Assembly (NCBI RefSeq): GCF_014646015.1
Contig: NZ_BMMQ01000004.1
Span: forward strand, 124,001-188,000
DNA from: Microbacterium nanhaiense
GTDB lineage: Bacteria; Actinomycetota; Actinomycetes; Actinomycetales; Microbacteriaceae
Reading direction: 5' to 3'
DNA: 64,000 bases
The translations under genes and the position numbers were made by a program. Numbering within the stretch: the first letter of the stretch is position 1; each line of letters begins with the position of its first letter. The notes under the pieces were generated by a model. The model did not search any database and was not told the origin of the DNA. It worked only from the letters and a program-made list of their open reading frames with translations. This document shows positions 40,983-49,198 of the stretch, in pieces.

Positions 40983-42155
40983 TCACCGCACCCGCAGGTT
41001 GCGGGCCACCACCAGCAGGCACGCCGCGCAGACGGCAGCGATGATGATCAGGCTCGTCAGGTAGCTCATCACCGGCAGCAGCGCGGCGACCAGCGTCGGG
41101 AGGAGGAATCCGACGTACGTCAGCGAGTAGTACACGCCCGTGACGCCGGCGAGGTCGCTCGGCGTCGCGAGGCTCTGCGCGACCACGAGGCCCGAGACGA
41201 TGCACACGCCGTACGACGCTCCGAGCACCGCGGCGACGAGGAACGCGAGCGCCGGATCCCCGATCTCGGCCGAAACGGCGGCGAGGATCACGCCGGCCGT
41301 CATCCCCGACAGCCCCACTATGAGGGCGCGTCCGCGGGTGACGCGATTGAGCCATGGCACGAGAGTCTGGAACACCGCGCCGACGCCGAGGGTGACGACC
41401 GTCAGCGCCGTGGCGTAGAGGGTCGCGTGCGCGCCGAGCCGGTGCTCAACGACGCTCGGCATGATCGCGTAGGCGACGCCGGCGGCCGCGAACACCCACG
41501 GCGCCGCCGGCAGAACGACGCGCAGGAAGGGGCGCTGCGCCGCCGACGGCACCCGCAGATCCTTCCACCAGGGGCCCGCGGCGCGGCGGGCCGGATCCAG
41601 TGATTCGGGCGCGCGCAGGAGCGCCGCGGCCGCGACCACGCAGAGCGCCAGGTGCACGAAGTACGGAAGCTCGGCGGGGAGCGGACCCCACTGCGCGAGC
41701 ACGCCCGTGACGCCGGCGCCGAGTCCGAAGCCCAGCGTCAGGGTCATCGACGAGCGCCGCGCGCCCGCCGTGGGCGAGGGCGCGCCGGACGAGAGTTCCT
41801 TGATCCAGCTGGATCCCACCGACATCGCGACACCCACGCCGAGGCCCGCGAAGACGCGTCCGATACAGAGCAGGGCGAAGGATCCAAACCCCGCGGCGAG
41901 CAGGCCGCTCGCGATCGCGGAGGCCGCGAGGCCGATCCAGGTGGCGGGCCGGCGGCCGTGCTGGTCCGAGAACGCCGACGCGACGAGCAGGCCCGGGACG
42001 AGCCCGAACACGTACATGCCGAGCAGCAGGTTGGCCTGCCACGGGGCGTATCCGCCGAGCGATTCGTACAGGTGCAGCAGCGGCGTGAAGTGGTTGCCGC
42101 CCCACGCGAGCACGAACACCGTCGGCGCGGGCAGCAGCCACGCGCGCCGGTTCAT
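40983..42155 (-). CDS. MFS transporter
   Basis: 390 aa with about 12 predicted membrane helices and a central cytoplasmic loop rich in Arg/Pro (about 180-205). The motif-A-like segment FSDQHGRRPATW is between helices 2 and 3, and GRVFAGLGVGVAMS is helix 4. It resembles efflux-type MFS proteins, but the substrate cannot be assigned. It lies downstream of the GntR regulator in the same orientation, separated by a 100-bp palindromic cluster, so GntR may control it. No ribosome site is obvious. Confidence 0.83.
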   Translation of the reverse strand: MNRRAWLLPAPTVFVLAWGGNHFTPLLHLYESLGGYAPWQANLLLGMYVFGLVPGLLVASAFSDQHGRRPATWIGLAASAIASGLLAAGFGSFALLCIGRVFAGLGVGVAMSVGSSWIKELSSGAPSPTAGARRSSMTLTLGFGLGAGVTGVLAQWGPLPAELPYFVHLALCVVAAAALLRAPESLDPARRAAGPWWKDLRVPSAAQRPFLRVVLPAAPWVFAAAGVAYAIMPSVVEHRLGAHATLYATALTVVTLGVGAVFQTLVPWLNRVTRGRALIVGLSGMTAGVILAAVSAEIGDPALAFLVAAVLGASYGVCIVSGLVVAQSLATPSDLAGVTGVYYSLTYVGFLLPTLVAALLPVMSYLTSLIIIAAVCAACLLVVARNLRVR

Positions 42156-42207
42156 CGCGCGCCCCGGATCCCGGACCCCGCGCCCGCGCCCGCGCGCACC
42201 CCGCCCC

Positions 42208-42310
42208 GCGAGATCTCACTCTTTTCGCGAGATCTCACCGAATTCAGTGCGACTTCGCGAAAAGAGTGCGATCTCGCGGAGGAGGGCTCGCGAAAAGAGT
42301 GAGATCTCAC
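42208..42310. repeat. Three-arm palindromic cluster (GAGATCTCACTCTTTTCGCG word)
   Basis: One left arm (42208-42230) is complementary, with a single mismatch each, to two right arms (42255-42277 and 42288-42310). A further inner pairing (CGCGAGATCTCAC with GTGCGACTTCGCG) surrounds CGAATTCA. It occupies most of the gap between the GntR gene and the MFS gene. Confidence 0.85.
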
Positions 42311-42333
42311 GGAAAGGAGGGGGACGGCCCCGC

Positions 42334-42993
42334 TCATTCCGACACCTCGTAACCCGCGTGGCCGGCACCGATGTGCTGCGCCATGAGCGCGCGGAACAGC
42401 TCGGCGTCGCCCTCGCTCAGCGCGCCCGCGAGGGCGACGTGCTCGGCGTGAAGCCGCCCGAGATCGACGGCGTGAACGACCGCGAGGTGCGTCAGCCGGT
42501 AGAGCCGCGGCGCGAGCGAGCGCGAGATCTCGGCGACGACGCGGTTGTCGTCATGCCCGATGATCTCGAGGTGGAAGGCGTAGTCGAGCAGGGCAAAGCG
42601 CTCCGGATCCGCGAGCGCGGCCCCCTGCCCCCGCAGGTTCTCGTCGAGGAGGGTGGCGAGGCGCTCGCGCGCCGCCGGATCCGCGGCGATCGACGCCGCC
42701 GCGCTCGCCTCGAGCATCGATCGCACCGCGAGCAGCTCGCGGCGCTCGCTCGCCGACGGGTTCGTCACGACGGCGCCCTTCTTGGGCGCGAGGCGCACGA
42801 GCCCCCAGCGCTCGAGCTTGAGCATTGCCTCGCGCGCGGGCGTGCGGCTCGCCTCAAACTCGGCGGCGACCTCGACCTCGGTCAGCACCTCCCCCGGCTC
42901 GATCTCGCCCTCGGCGATGCGGCGGGCGAGGGACCCGGCGACGCGATCAGCGATCGTCGTCGCCCCGGCGTTGCTCCACGGAAGTTCGATCAT
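42334..42993 (-). CDS. GntR-family regulator, FCD (FadR-like) domain
   Basis: 219 aa. N-terminal winged helix (VAGSLARRIAEGEIEPGEVLTEVEVAAEF, ASRTPAREAMLKLERWGLV, PKKGAVV) and a C-terminal all-helical FCD domain with metal-binding type residues (YAFHLEIIGHDDN, HAEHVALAGAL, HIGAGH). FCD regulators bind small carboxylates or sugars acids. A perfect palindrome lies directly upstream of its -10 box, indicating autorepression. It probably controls the downstream MFS transporter. The TATACT box 6 nt before the ATG suggests a leaderless mRNA. Confidence 0.9.
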   Translation of the reverse strand: MIELPWSNAGATTIADRVAGSLARRIAEGEIEPGEVLTEVEVAAEFEASRTPAREAMLKLERWGLVRLAPKKGAVVTNPSASERRELLAVRSMLEASAAASIAADPAARERLATLLDENLRGQGAALADPERFALLDYAFHLEIIGHDDNRVVAEISRSLAPRLYRLTHLAVVHAVDLGRLHAEHVALAGALSEGDAELFRALMAQHIGAGHAGYEVSE

Positions 42994-42999
42994 GCCTCA

Positions 43000-43022
43000 A
43001 GTATACATTGATGCATGCATCA
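43000..43022 (-). promoter_or_regulatory. Leaderless promoter and putative GntR operator
   Basis: On the minus strand TATACT (43000-43005) ends 6 nt before the start at 42993. Immediately upstream, within the -10/-35 spacer, is the perfect 14-bp palindrome TGATGCATGCATCA (43009-43022). A repressor bound there would block transcription. Confidence 0.6.
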
Positions 43023-43058
43023 CGAGGTGCGCGGCGCGAACCGCGGGAGGCGGACCCC

Positions 43059-44042
43059 CTACAGCCCCTCGCGGATCCAGCCGGCGGCCTCCGTCGCCCA
43101 GTACGTCAGCACGGCGTCGGCGCCCGCGCGGTTGAACGCGGCGAGCGAATCGAGGATGGTGGCGCGACGGTCGATCCAGCCGCGCTCGGCGGCGGCCTCG
43201 ACCATCGAGTACTCGCCGGACACCTGGTACGCCCAGACGGGCACGTCGACGGCGGCGCGCACCTCCGCGAGCACGTCGAGGTAGGGCAGGCCCGGCTTGA
43301 CCATGACGATGTCGGCGCCCTCTTCGACGTCGAGCAGCGCCTCGCGCACGCCCTCGCGGGCGTTGGGCGGATCCATCTGATAGGTGCGGCGGTCGCCCTT
43401 CAGCTGCGAGTCGACGGCCTCCCGGAAGGGGCCGTAGAACGCCCCGGCGTACTTCGCCGAGTAGGCCATGATGATGGTGTCGGTGAATCCCTCGGCGTCC
43501 AGACCGGCGCGGATCGCGGCGACCTGGCCGTCCATCATGCCCGACAGTCCCAGTAGCTGGCTGCCCGCCCGCGCCTGCGCGATGCCCATCGACACGTAGC
43601 GTTCGAGCGTCGCGTCGTTGTCGACGGCGCCGTCGGCGCGGAGCACACCGCAGTGTCCGTGGTCGGTGAACTCGTCGAGGCACAGGTCGGTCTGCACAAC
43701 GAGGGCGTCGCCGACCTCCTGCTGCAGCGCGGTCGTTGCGACGTTGAGGATCCCGTCGGGATCGTCAGCGCCCGAACCCACCGCGTCGCGCACGGCGGGC
43801 ACTCCGAAGAGCATCACGCCGCCGATCCCCGCCTCGGCGGCCTCCGCGGCAACGCGGCGGAGCGAGTCGAGCGTGTGCTGGCTCTGCCCCGGCATCGACG
43901 AGATCGCCTGCGGCTCGGAGATGCCCTCGCGCACGAACAGCGGCAGCACGAGCTGGCTGGGCACGAGGTGATTCTCCGCCATGAGGCGTCGGACGGGGGC
44001 CGACTGGCGCAGCCGGCGGGGGCGATGCGTGGGGAACACCAT
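43059..44042 (-). CDS. hemB: Porphobilinogen synthase (5-aminolevulinate dehydratase)
   Basis: 327 aa. It condenses two 5-aminolevulinates to porphobilinogen. Active-site lysines lie in AYSAKYAGAFYGPFR and VMVKPGLPYLD; the metal-binding stretch DLCLDEFTDHGHCGVL has Cys, His and Cys in the zinc-type arrangement. C-terminal YQVSGEYSM is typical. It is 5 bp downstream of hemD in the hemQ-hemC-hemD-hemB operon. Confidence 0.97.
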   Translation of the reverse strand: MVFPTHRPRRLRQSAPVRRLMAENHLVPSQLVLPLFVREGISEPQAISSMPGQSQHTLDSLRRVAAEAAEAGIGGVMLFGVPAVRDAVGSGADDPDGILNVATTALQQEVGDALVVQTDLCLDEFTDHGHCGVLRADGAVDNDATLERYVSMGIAQARAGSQLLGLSGMMDGQVAAIRAGLDAEGFTDTIIMAYSAKYAGAFYGPFREAVDSQLKGDRRTYQMDPPNAREGVREALLDVEEGADIVMVKPGLPYLDVLAEVRAAVDVPVWAYQVSGEYSMVEAAAERGWIDRRATILDSLAAFNRAGADAVLTYWATEAAGWIREGL

Positions 44043-44047
44043 GGGGA

Positions 44048-44899
44048 TTACTTGCCTTCTTCGTGATCCCGATCGAGCGGCAGGTGGAGCACGTCGGTCG
44101 GGGGAATCTGCAGAGCGGCGGTCGTGGGCTCGGGGACCCGGTACTCGCCGAGCGTGTCGATGAGGCTCTCGATCGTGCGCTCGGGCGCGATCACGCGGAT
44201 CGGGAGGTTGATCTCGCGCGCGTCCTGCGCCGTGCGGGGGCCGATCGCCGCGATCACCGTCTGCTCGGGGATGTCGGGGAACTGCGTGCGCACCTGTTCG
44301 GCGACGGATCCGCTCGTCACGAGGATCGCGTTGATGCGGCCGTTGTTGACGTCACGCTCGGCGCGCTCCGTCGCCGGGACGCCGACCGTGCGGTAGGCCA
44401 CGACGGCGGTCACATCGTGACCGGCCTCCGCGAGCCGCAGCGACAGCTCGGGCTTGGCCAGCTCCGAGCGGAGGCACAGCACCCGCACCGGATCCTTCTC
44501 GAGTTCGATCATCGCCTGGGCGACGCCGGAGGCCGAGTTCTCCTCCTCGGGCACGAGATCGACGGGGTACCCGACCGACGCGAGGGCCGCGGCCGTCGTT
44601 TCGCCGACCGCCGCGACCTTGGTCGTGGCGGGGATCTTCGCGCCATAGGCGTGCAGCACGTCGACGGTCGTCGCGCTCGTCACGGTGAGCCAGTCGTAGC
44701 GGCCGATCGCGAGCTCCGCGATGACGCGCTCGAGCTCCGAGCTGTCCTCGGGCGGAGCGAAGTTGATCAGCGGGGAGACGACCGGGATGGCGCCCTTGTT
44801 TCGCAGCTTGGCGGCGACGTCGTCGCCCCAGGGGCCTCCGCGGGGAACGAGAACTCGCCAACCGGTGAGCGGTTTATCGGCCTTGACGTCCTTCGTCAT
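44048..44899 (-). CDS. hemD: Uroporphyrinogen-III synthase
   Basis: 283 aa. It closes hydroxymethylbilane with inversion of ring D. The sequence is divergent, as usual for HemD, but shows the two-lobed pattern: LTGWRVLVPRGGPWGDDVAAKL at the start, YDWLTVTSATTVDVLHAYG, VAAVGETTAAALASVGYPVDLVP, and VTSGSVAEQV and AIGPRTAQDA in the second half. Position between hemC and hemB supports the call. The ATG overlaps the hemC stop (ATGA). Confidence 0.9.
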   Translation of the reverse strand: MTKDVKADKPLTGWRVLVPRGGPWGDDVAAKLRNKGAIPVVSPLINFAPPEDSSELERVIAELAIGRYDWLTVTSATTVDVLHAYGAKIPATTKVAAVGETTAAALASVGYPVDLVPEEENSASGVAQAMIELEKDPVRVLCLRSELAKPELSLRLAEAGHDVTAVVAYRTVGVPATERAERDVNNGRINAILVTSGSVAEQVRTQFPDIPEQTVIAAIGPRTAQDAREINLPIRVIAPERTIESLIDTLGEYRVPEPTTAALQIPPTDVLHLPLDRDHEEGK

Positions 44900-45933
44900 G
44901 TAGTAGGGGCTGCCTCTCTTGTCACAATGTCAGCCGCCCCGTTGTCGAGCAGCCGACGCGCGAGACCGTGACCGATCTCGCGTGCCCGGACCAGAAGGTC
45001 CGAACCGTCGGCAGCCGCACCGCTGCCTCGTGCCTGAATATACCCTTCAATCAGGGATTCGAAACCCACAACGGGTTCCGAGTGGTCGAGTGTGACGTCT
45101 TCGTGATGATCCGCGCCGTACACATCGACCCGCACGTGCACGTGCGAATCGCTCGTCCACGCGTGCGCTCCGACGGGCGCGTGACAACCCGCCTCGACGC
45201 CCCCGAGGATGGCCCGTTCGAGCGTGACGGCGAAGCGCGTGAGGGGCGCGTCGAGCTCTCCGAGCCAGGCGAGCAGCTGCGGATCCGCATCCGCGGCGGT
45301 CTCGACCGCGAGCGATGCCTGCCCGGCGGCCGTCGGCCAGCCGGGAAGGTTCTGGGCCTCGACGAACAGGCCCGCGACCGTGGGGATCTCGCCCCCGTCG
45401 GCGTCGACCCGCGTCAGGCCCGCAGCGGCGAGCACGACGGCATCGAGCTCGCCGTCGCGCACGCGCCCCATCCGCGAGTCGATGTTGCCGCGGATGTCCA
45501 CGACCTCGACGCCGGGGTTCGCGCGGCGGACCTGCGCGACGCGGCGCGGGGATCCGGTGCCCACGCGGGATCCACGGGGCAGCTCCGCGAGCGGGGTGCC
45601 GTCGCGGGTGATCACGACATCGCGGGCGTCGACGCGCGCGGGCGTCGCCGCGATGACGAGCCCGGGGGCCTGCTCGACCGGCAGGTCCTTGAGCGAGTGC
45701 ACGAGCAGATCGCACTCCCCCGCGAGCAGCGCCTCACGCAGGCGCGTCGCGAACACCCCGGCGCCGCCTAGGGAGGCCAGCGAGGCGCGGTTCGTGTCGC
45801 CCTCCGAGGTGATCTGGACGAGCTCGACGGGGCGCCCGGAGACGCGTTCGAGCTCGCGGGCGACGAGGCCCGACTGGGCGACGGCGAGGCGGCTGCGGCG
45901 GGTTCCGAGGCGGATCGGCTGCGTGGCATCCAT
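44896..45933 (-). CDS. hemC: Hydroxymethylbilane synthase (porphobilinogen deaminase)
   Basis: 345 aa. It polymerises four porphobilinogens on a dipyrromethane cofactor attached to the Cys of GGVEAGCHAPVG. Other landmarks: GTRRSRLAVAQS, ITSEGDTNR, VHSLKDLPVE, GTGSPRRVAQVR and VDIRGNIDSRM. The ATG at 45933 lies 5 nt after the hemQ stop; longer frames lack an acceptable start. Confidence 0.97.
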   Translation of the reverse strand: MDATQPIRLGTRRSRLAVAQSGLVARELERVSGRPVELVQITSEGDTNRASLASLGGAGVFATRLREALLAGECDLLVHSLKDLPVEQAPGLVIAATPARVDARDVVITRDGTPLAELPRGSRVGTGSPRRVAQVRRANPGVEVVDIRGNIDSRMGRVRDGELDAVVLAAAGLTRVDADGGEIPTVAGLFVEAQNLPGWPTAAGQASLAVETAADADPQLLAWLGELDAPLTRFAVTLERAILGGVEAGCHAPVGAHAWTSDSHVHVRVDVYGADHHEDVTLDHSEPVVGFESLIEGYIQARGSGAAADGSDLLVRAREIGHGLARRLLDNGAADIVTREAAPTT

Positions 45934-45938
45934 GGTCG

Positions 45939-46616
45939 TTACCGCACGACCTCGGGAACCTCGGCGACGTCGATGCGGCGGCCCGTGTGGAAGGGCAGCT
46001 CGTCGCGCACGTGGAGGCGCGCGTCGGTGTATCGCAGGTCGCGCATCATGTCGACAAGGTCGGTGAGCACGTCGGACTCCATCGGGAGCATCCACTCGTA
46101 GTCGCCGAGCGCGAAGGCCGGCATGGTGTTCGCGACGACGCTCTTGAACGCGGCGCCCTTGCGTCCGTGATCGGCGAGCATCGTGCGGCGCTCGTCGTCG
46201 GGCAGGAGGTACCAGTCGTAGCTGCGCACGAAGGGATACACCGTGAGCCAGTCGCGCGCCCGCTCACCGCGCAGGTAACCGGGGACGTGCGACTTGTTGA
46301 ACTCGCTGTCTCGGTGCACCGCCATCCCGCTCCAGCTGATGACGAGGTTCTCGAGCAGCGCCGTGCGGCGCAGGCGCCGGACCGCGGCCTGCAGGTCTTC
46401 CGCGACGGGGCCGTGCAGCCACACCATGAGGTCGGCGTCGGCGCGCATTGCGCTCACGTCATAGAAACCGCGGATCGTCACGCCGTTCGCCGCAAGTTCG
46501 TCGACGACGCGCTGCAGCTCAGCGCTGTCGTCGCTCGACACGGGGTGCTGCTGGTCGCGGCGCCACACCGTCCACAGGCTGTAGTTGTCACCGGAGGGAG
46601 CTTCGAAATCTGCCAT
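45939..46616 (-). CDS. hemQ: Coproheme decarboxylase HemQ (chlorite dismutase-like)
   Basis: 225 aa. Last enzyme of the coproporphyrin-dependent pathway; decarboxylates Fe-coproporphyrin III to protohaem with peroxide. Family landmarks: NYSLWTVWRR, DLMVWLHG, WLTVYPFVRSYDWYLLP (with the redox-active Tyr of actinobacterial HemQ), and MLADHGRKG with the proximal haem His. The length fits the pentameric HemQ subfamily. First gene of the hemQCDB operon. Its presence implies that hemE/hemY products pass through coproporphyrin. Confidence 0.95.
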   Translation of the reverse strand: MADFEAPSGDNYSLWTVWRRDQQHPVSSDDSAELQRVVDELAANGVTIRGFYDVSAMRADADLMVWLHGPVAEDLQAAVRRLRRTALLENLVISWSGMAVHRDSEFNKSHVPGYLRGERARDWLTVYPFVRSYDWYLLPDDERRTMLADHGRKGAAFKSVVANTMPAFALGDYEWMLPMESDVLTDLVDMMRDLRYTDARLHVRDELPFHTGRRIDVAEVPEVVR

Positions 46617-46695
46617 ACCCCCATCATCCTCCCGCGACCTGACAACGGCGAATCGAGGCGCCCAGCCTTGCGGGGTCGCCGGCGCGGGCGCGGGA

Positions 46696-46962
46696 TCAGC
46701 GCGAGATCGCGCGGGCGATACCCCAGACGGCGGATCCGACGGCGGCGGATCCGACCACGATGCCCGTGAGCGCGACGACCGGCTTCTTCTCCGCGATGGT
46801 GCGGGCCTTCGCGGCGATCCGACCCGAGGCCTCCTTGATGCGCCGCGGGTAGTTCGCCTTGATCTCGATCGCGGCGAGCGCGGCCTTCAGCTCGGCCCTC
46901 GCCAGCTGCACGGGGTCGCTGATCCCGCTCGGGACGACGGTGTCGGGCAGCTCAGAACTCAT
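46696..46962 (-). CDS. DUF3618 domain-containing small membrane protein
   Basis: 88 aa. A charged helical N-terminal half (LARAELKAALAAIEIKAN), basic middle, and one C-terminal membrane segment (about 62-84), the arrangement of DUF3618 proteins. It overlaps the upstream Holin-X gene by 11 bp and is the last gene of the YtxH-Holin-X-DUF3618 operon, a common actinobacterial envelope module of unknown function. Confidence 0.82.
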   Translation of the reverse strand: MSSELPDTVVPSGISDPVQLARAELKAALAAIEIKANYPRRIKEASGRIAAKARTIAEKKPVVALTGIVVGSAAVGSAVWGIARAISR

Positions 46963-47371
46963 CCGCGAACTCCTTCACGATGGCGGCGTCGGCCCTGGCC
47001 GCGGCGCCGGGGGATTCGAGCTTGATGATGGCGCGCACGTGGCGCACGTACGCCCACAGCCCGCACACCGCGATCATCACGACGCCGATGCCGAGGACGA
47101 TGAGCGCCGAGGCCCACAGCGGCATCCACAGGTCGAGCAGGATGATGAGGAACGCGAGGAACGCGGGCACGGTCCAGAACAGGAAGAACAGCGCCGCGAT
47201 CGCGAAGATCAGCGTCCATCCGCCGTGCTTGACGAGCTGGCCGACGTACTTCTTGAGCGCGTTCAGCTCAGCCGTGATGAGGTTCTTCACGAGCTGCGGC
47301 ACGTCGCCGATCAGGGTGAAGAGCCCGTCGTCGGCGCGGTCGCGCAGGGGCGATTTCTTGTGCTCCGTCAT
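46952..47371 (-). CDS. Phage holin family protein (actinobacterial Holin-X, PF07332-like)
   Basis: 139 aa. A cytoplasmic amphipathic N-terminus (GDVPQLVKNLITAELNALKKYV) precedes two adjacent membrane helices (about 50-75 and 82-108) and a charged tail. Despite the family name there is no phage context; in Actinobacteria these proteins are chromosomal envelope proteins. The ATG overlaps the YtxH stop (ATGA). Confidence 0.85.
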   Translation of the reverse strand: MTEHKKSPLRDRADDGLFTLIGDVPQLVKNLITAELNALKKYVGQLVKHGGWTLIFAIAALFFLFWTVPAFLAFLIILLDLWMPLWASALIVLGIGVVMIAVCGLWAYVRHVRAIIKLESPGAAARADAAIVKEFADEF

Positions 47372-47658
47372 CGCAGATCCGCCTTCGCGTCAGCCGACGA
47401 CGCCGGCGACGGCTGCGCGGGGGTCATCGTGGCGCCCGAGGCCTTCGCGTCGGATGTCTTCGACTGCACGAACGCGATCGCGGCGCCCGGCAGGCGCTTC
47501 GCGGCTGCCTTGACCCGGTCGACCTGCTTCTGCACGGGCGGCAGCTCCCAGACCTTCTCCGCCTGCTTCTTGATCTGCTCGTAGCGCGCGCGTCCGGCCC
47601 GCGTACCGAGCACGTATCCGGCACCCAGGCCGATGACCAGCCCGATCTTTCCTCGCAT
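47368..47658 (-). CDS. YtxH domain-containing protein
   Basis: 96 aa. The start MRGKIGLVIGLGAGYVLGTRAG is the glycine-rich membrane segment of YtxH-like proteins, followed by a basic amphipathic helix (YEQIKKQAEKVWELPPVQ) and a polar, Ala/Ser-rich tail. GAGGGGGAT lies before the ATG at 47658. First gene of the operon with Holin-X and DUF3618; 40 bp downstream of hemY. Confidence 0.82.
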   Translation of the reverse strand: MRGKIGLVIGLGAGYVLGTRAGRARYEQIKKQAEKVWELPPVQKQVDRVKAAAKRLPGAAIAFVQSKTSDAKASGATMTPAQPSPASSADAKADLR

Positions 47659-47698
47659 GGGGATCCCCCTCGTCGTGTCGCTCTTCGCTAAAACTACG

Positions 47699-49198
47699 TT
47701 ACTGGTCGCCGAACAATACCGCGCGGCGCACGCGATCTGTTTCGGCCTTGGCATCGGGAACGACTTGTGCAAGGCCGGTTCCGGCGAGCCAGGCGCCGAC
47801 CGCGCCGAGCGTCGGCACGGCGCGGATCGCCGCGCGCGCCGTCTCGGCCTGCTCGCGCTGGCCGTGCGTCGCGGCGGGCTGCGATTGCTGGAAGCGCTCC
47901 AGCCGGGATCCGCGGACCGCGCCCGCCGGGATCTCGATCCCGAGGAGGCGGGCGGCCTCCTCGCGGGCCAGTTCGGTCTGCTCCTGCGCGGAGAGGCCAT
48001 CGGTGGCGGGATCCTCCGCGACCGTGCCGAAGGAGACCCGGACGACGTGGGTTCCCTTGCCGGCCGCCTCGCGCACCCAGGCCCACTTCGCCGTCGCGTG
48101 GGTGAGCGCCTTCGCGCGGTGCGATCCGGGGACGGTGAGCACGCCCGTGCCCCGCGGGGCGGAGTCGAGCGCCGGGAGGTCGAGCACGAGGGTGGCGATG
48201 GCGACCGCGGGCCCGGGCGCGGGCAGTGCCGCGGCGAGGCCGGATCCGACGAGGGGCGCGAGGAGGCGTCGCGCCGTCGCCTCCTCGGTCGCGACGATGA
48301 CGGCGTCGGCGTCGAGCGCGAGGGGCGCCTCGGCGCCGTCCTCGTCGGTCTCGACCTGGTCGGTCACGACCCTCCAGGCGGCGTCGGCGCCCTCGTCGAT
48401 CGAGACGACGGAGACGCCCGTGCGCACCTCACCGCCACGCTCCGCGATATCGGCGGCGAGCGCCTCGACGAGCCGCGCCATGCCGCCGCGGATCCCCTTG
48501 ACGGCGCCTCCCGGTGCGGTCCGCCGCTGCTCCTGCAGCTCGAGCACGGCGCCGCTGAGCGAGCCGGCGCGGGTGAGCGCCGTGTTGAGCCCTGGCGCCG
48601 CGATCGCGGGGTCGATGTCGTCGGCCGACGCCGAGTAGACGCCGCTCGTGACGGGCGCGACGAGCCGGTCGAGCACGCGCGCGCCCATGCGCGAGCGCAC
48701 GAGCTGACCGAGCGAATCGGCGTGCCCGATCCGCAGGTTGGGGCGCAGGCGGTCGAGGTAGGCGCGCCAGGCGCCGCGCCAGCCGATCACGCGGCGCACG
48801 TCGTCCGCGAAGGGGTTCGCGGGGATCCCGAGGATCCCGCCCTTCGGGAGCGGCGCGGCTCCCCCGCCGGAAAGTCCCGCGACCCACGCACCGCCGGCCG
48901 AGTGATCCGGTTCGACGACGTCGCCCGCGAGCCCCAGCTCGTCGATGAGCGCCTGCACGTGTCCCCCGCGGGTCGCGAAGCTCTCCGCGCCGAGGTCCAG
49001 GCGGATCCCGCCGACATCGCCGGAGCGCACGGCGCCGCCGACGCTCGCGGCGGACTCGAGCACCGTCACCCGGATCCCGAGCCGCGCGATCTCCCGCGCC
49101 GCGACGAGCCCGGAGGCGCCGGCGCCGACCACGACGACGTGGCGCCCGGCGGCGCGCTCGGCGAGATCCGCGAGGTCGTACTGCGGTTCGTTCGTCAC
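47699..49198 (-). CDS. hemY: Coproporphyrinogen III / protoporphyrinogen oxidase (HemY/CgoX type)
   Basis: 499 aa. FAD-dependent six-electron oxidase. N-terminal dinucleotide fold VVVVGAGASGLVAAREIARLG, followed by LDLGAESFATRGGHV and the VTSGVYSASADDIDP segment of the family; C-terminal NAD/FAD contact is modified (AVGAWLAGTGLAQVVPDA). In HemQ-containing organisms the physiological substrate is coproporphyrinogen III (CgoX). GTG start overlaps the hemE stop (GTGA). Also annotated hemG in some genomes. Confidence 0.93.
   Translation of the reverse strand: MTNEPQYDLADLAERAAGRHVVVVGAGASGLVAAREIARLGIRVTVLESAASVGGAVRSGDVGGIRLDLGAESFATRGGHVQALIDELGLAGDVVEPDHSAGGAWVAGLSGGGAAPLPKGGILGIPANPFADDVRRVIGWRGAWRAYLDRLRPNLRIGHADSLGQLVRSRMGARVLDRLVAPVTSGVYSASADDIDPAIAAPGLNTALTRAGSLSGAVLELQEQRRTAPGGAVKGIRGGMARLVEALAADIAERGGEVRTGVSVVSIDEGADAAWRVVTDQVETDEDGAEAPLALDADAVIVATEEATARRLLAPLVGSGLAAALPAPGPAVAIATLVLDLPALDSAPRGTGVLTVPGSHRAKALTHATAKWAWVREAAGKGTHVVRVSFGTVAEDPATDGLSAQEQTELAREEAARLLGIEIPAGAVRGSRLERFQQSQPAATHGQREQAETARAAIRAVPTLGAVGAWLAGTGLAQVVPDAKAETDRVRRAVLFGDQ

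Noticed and set aside
46952..47371. Prophage remnant because of a holin-family protein
   Set aside because: Holin-X with YtxH and DUF3618 is a usual chromosomal envelope operon in Actinobacteria; no other phage gene is present.
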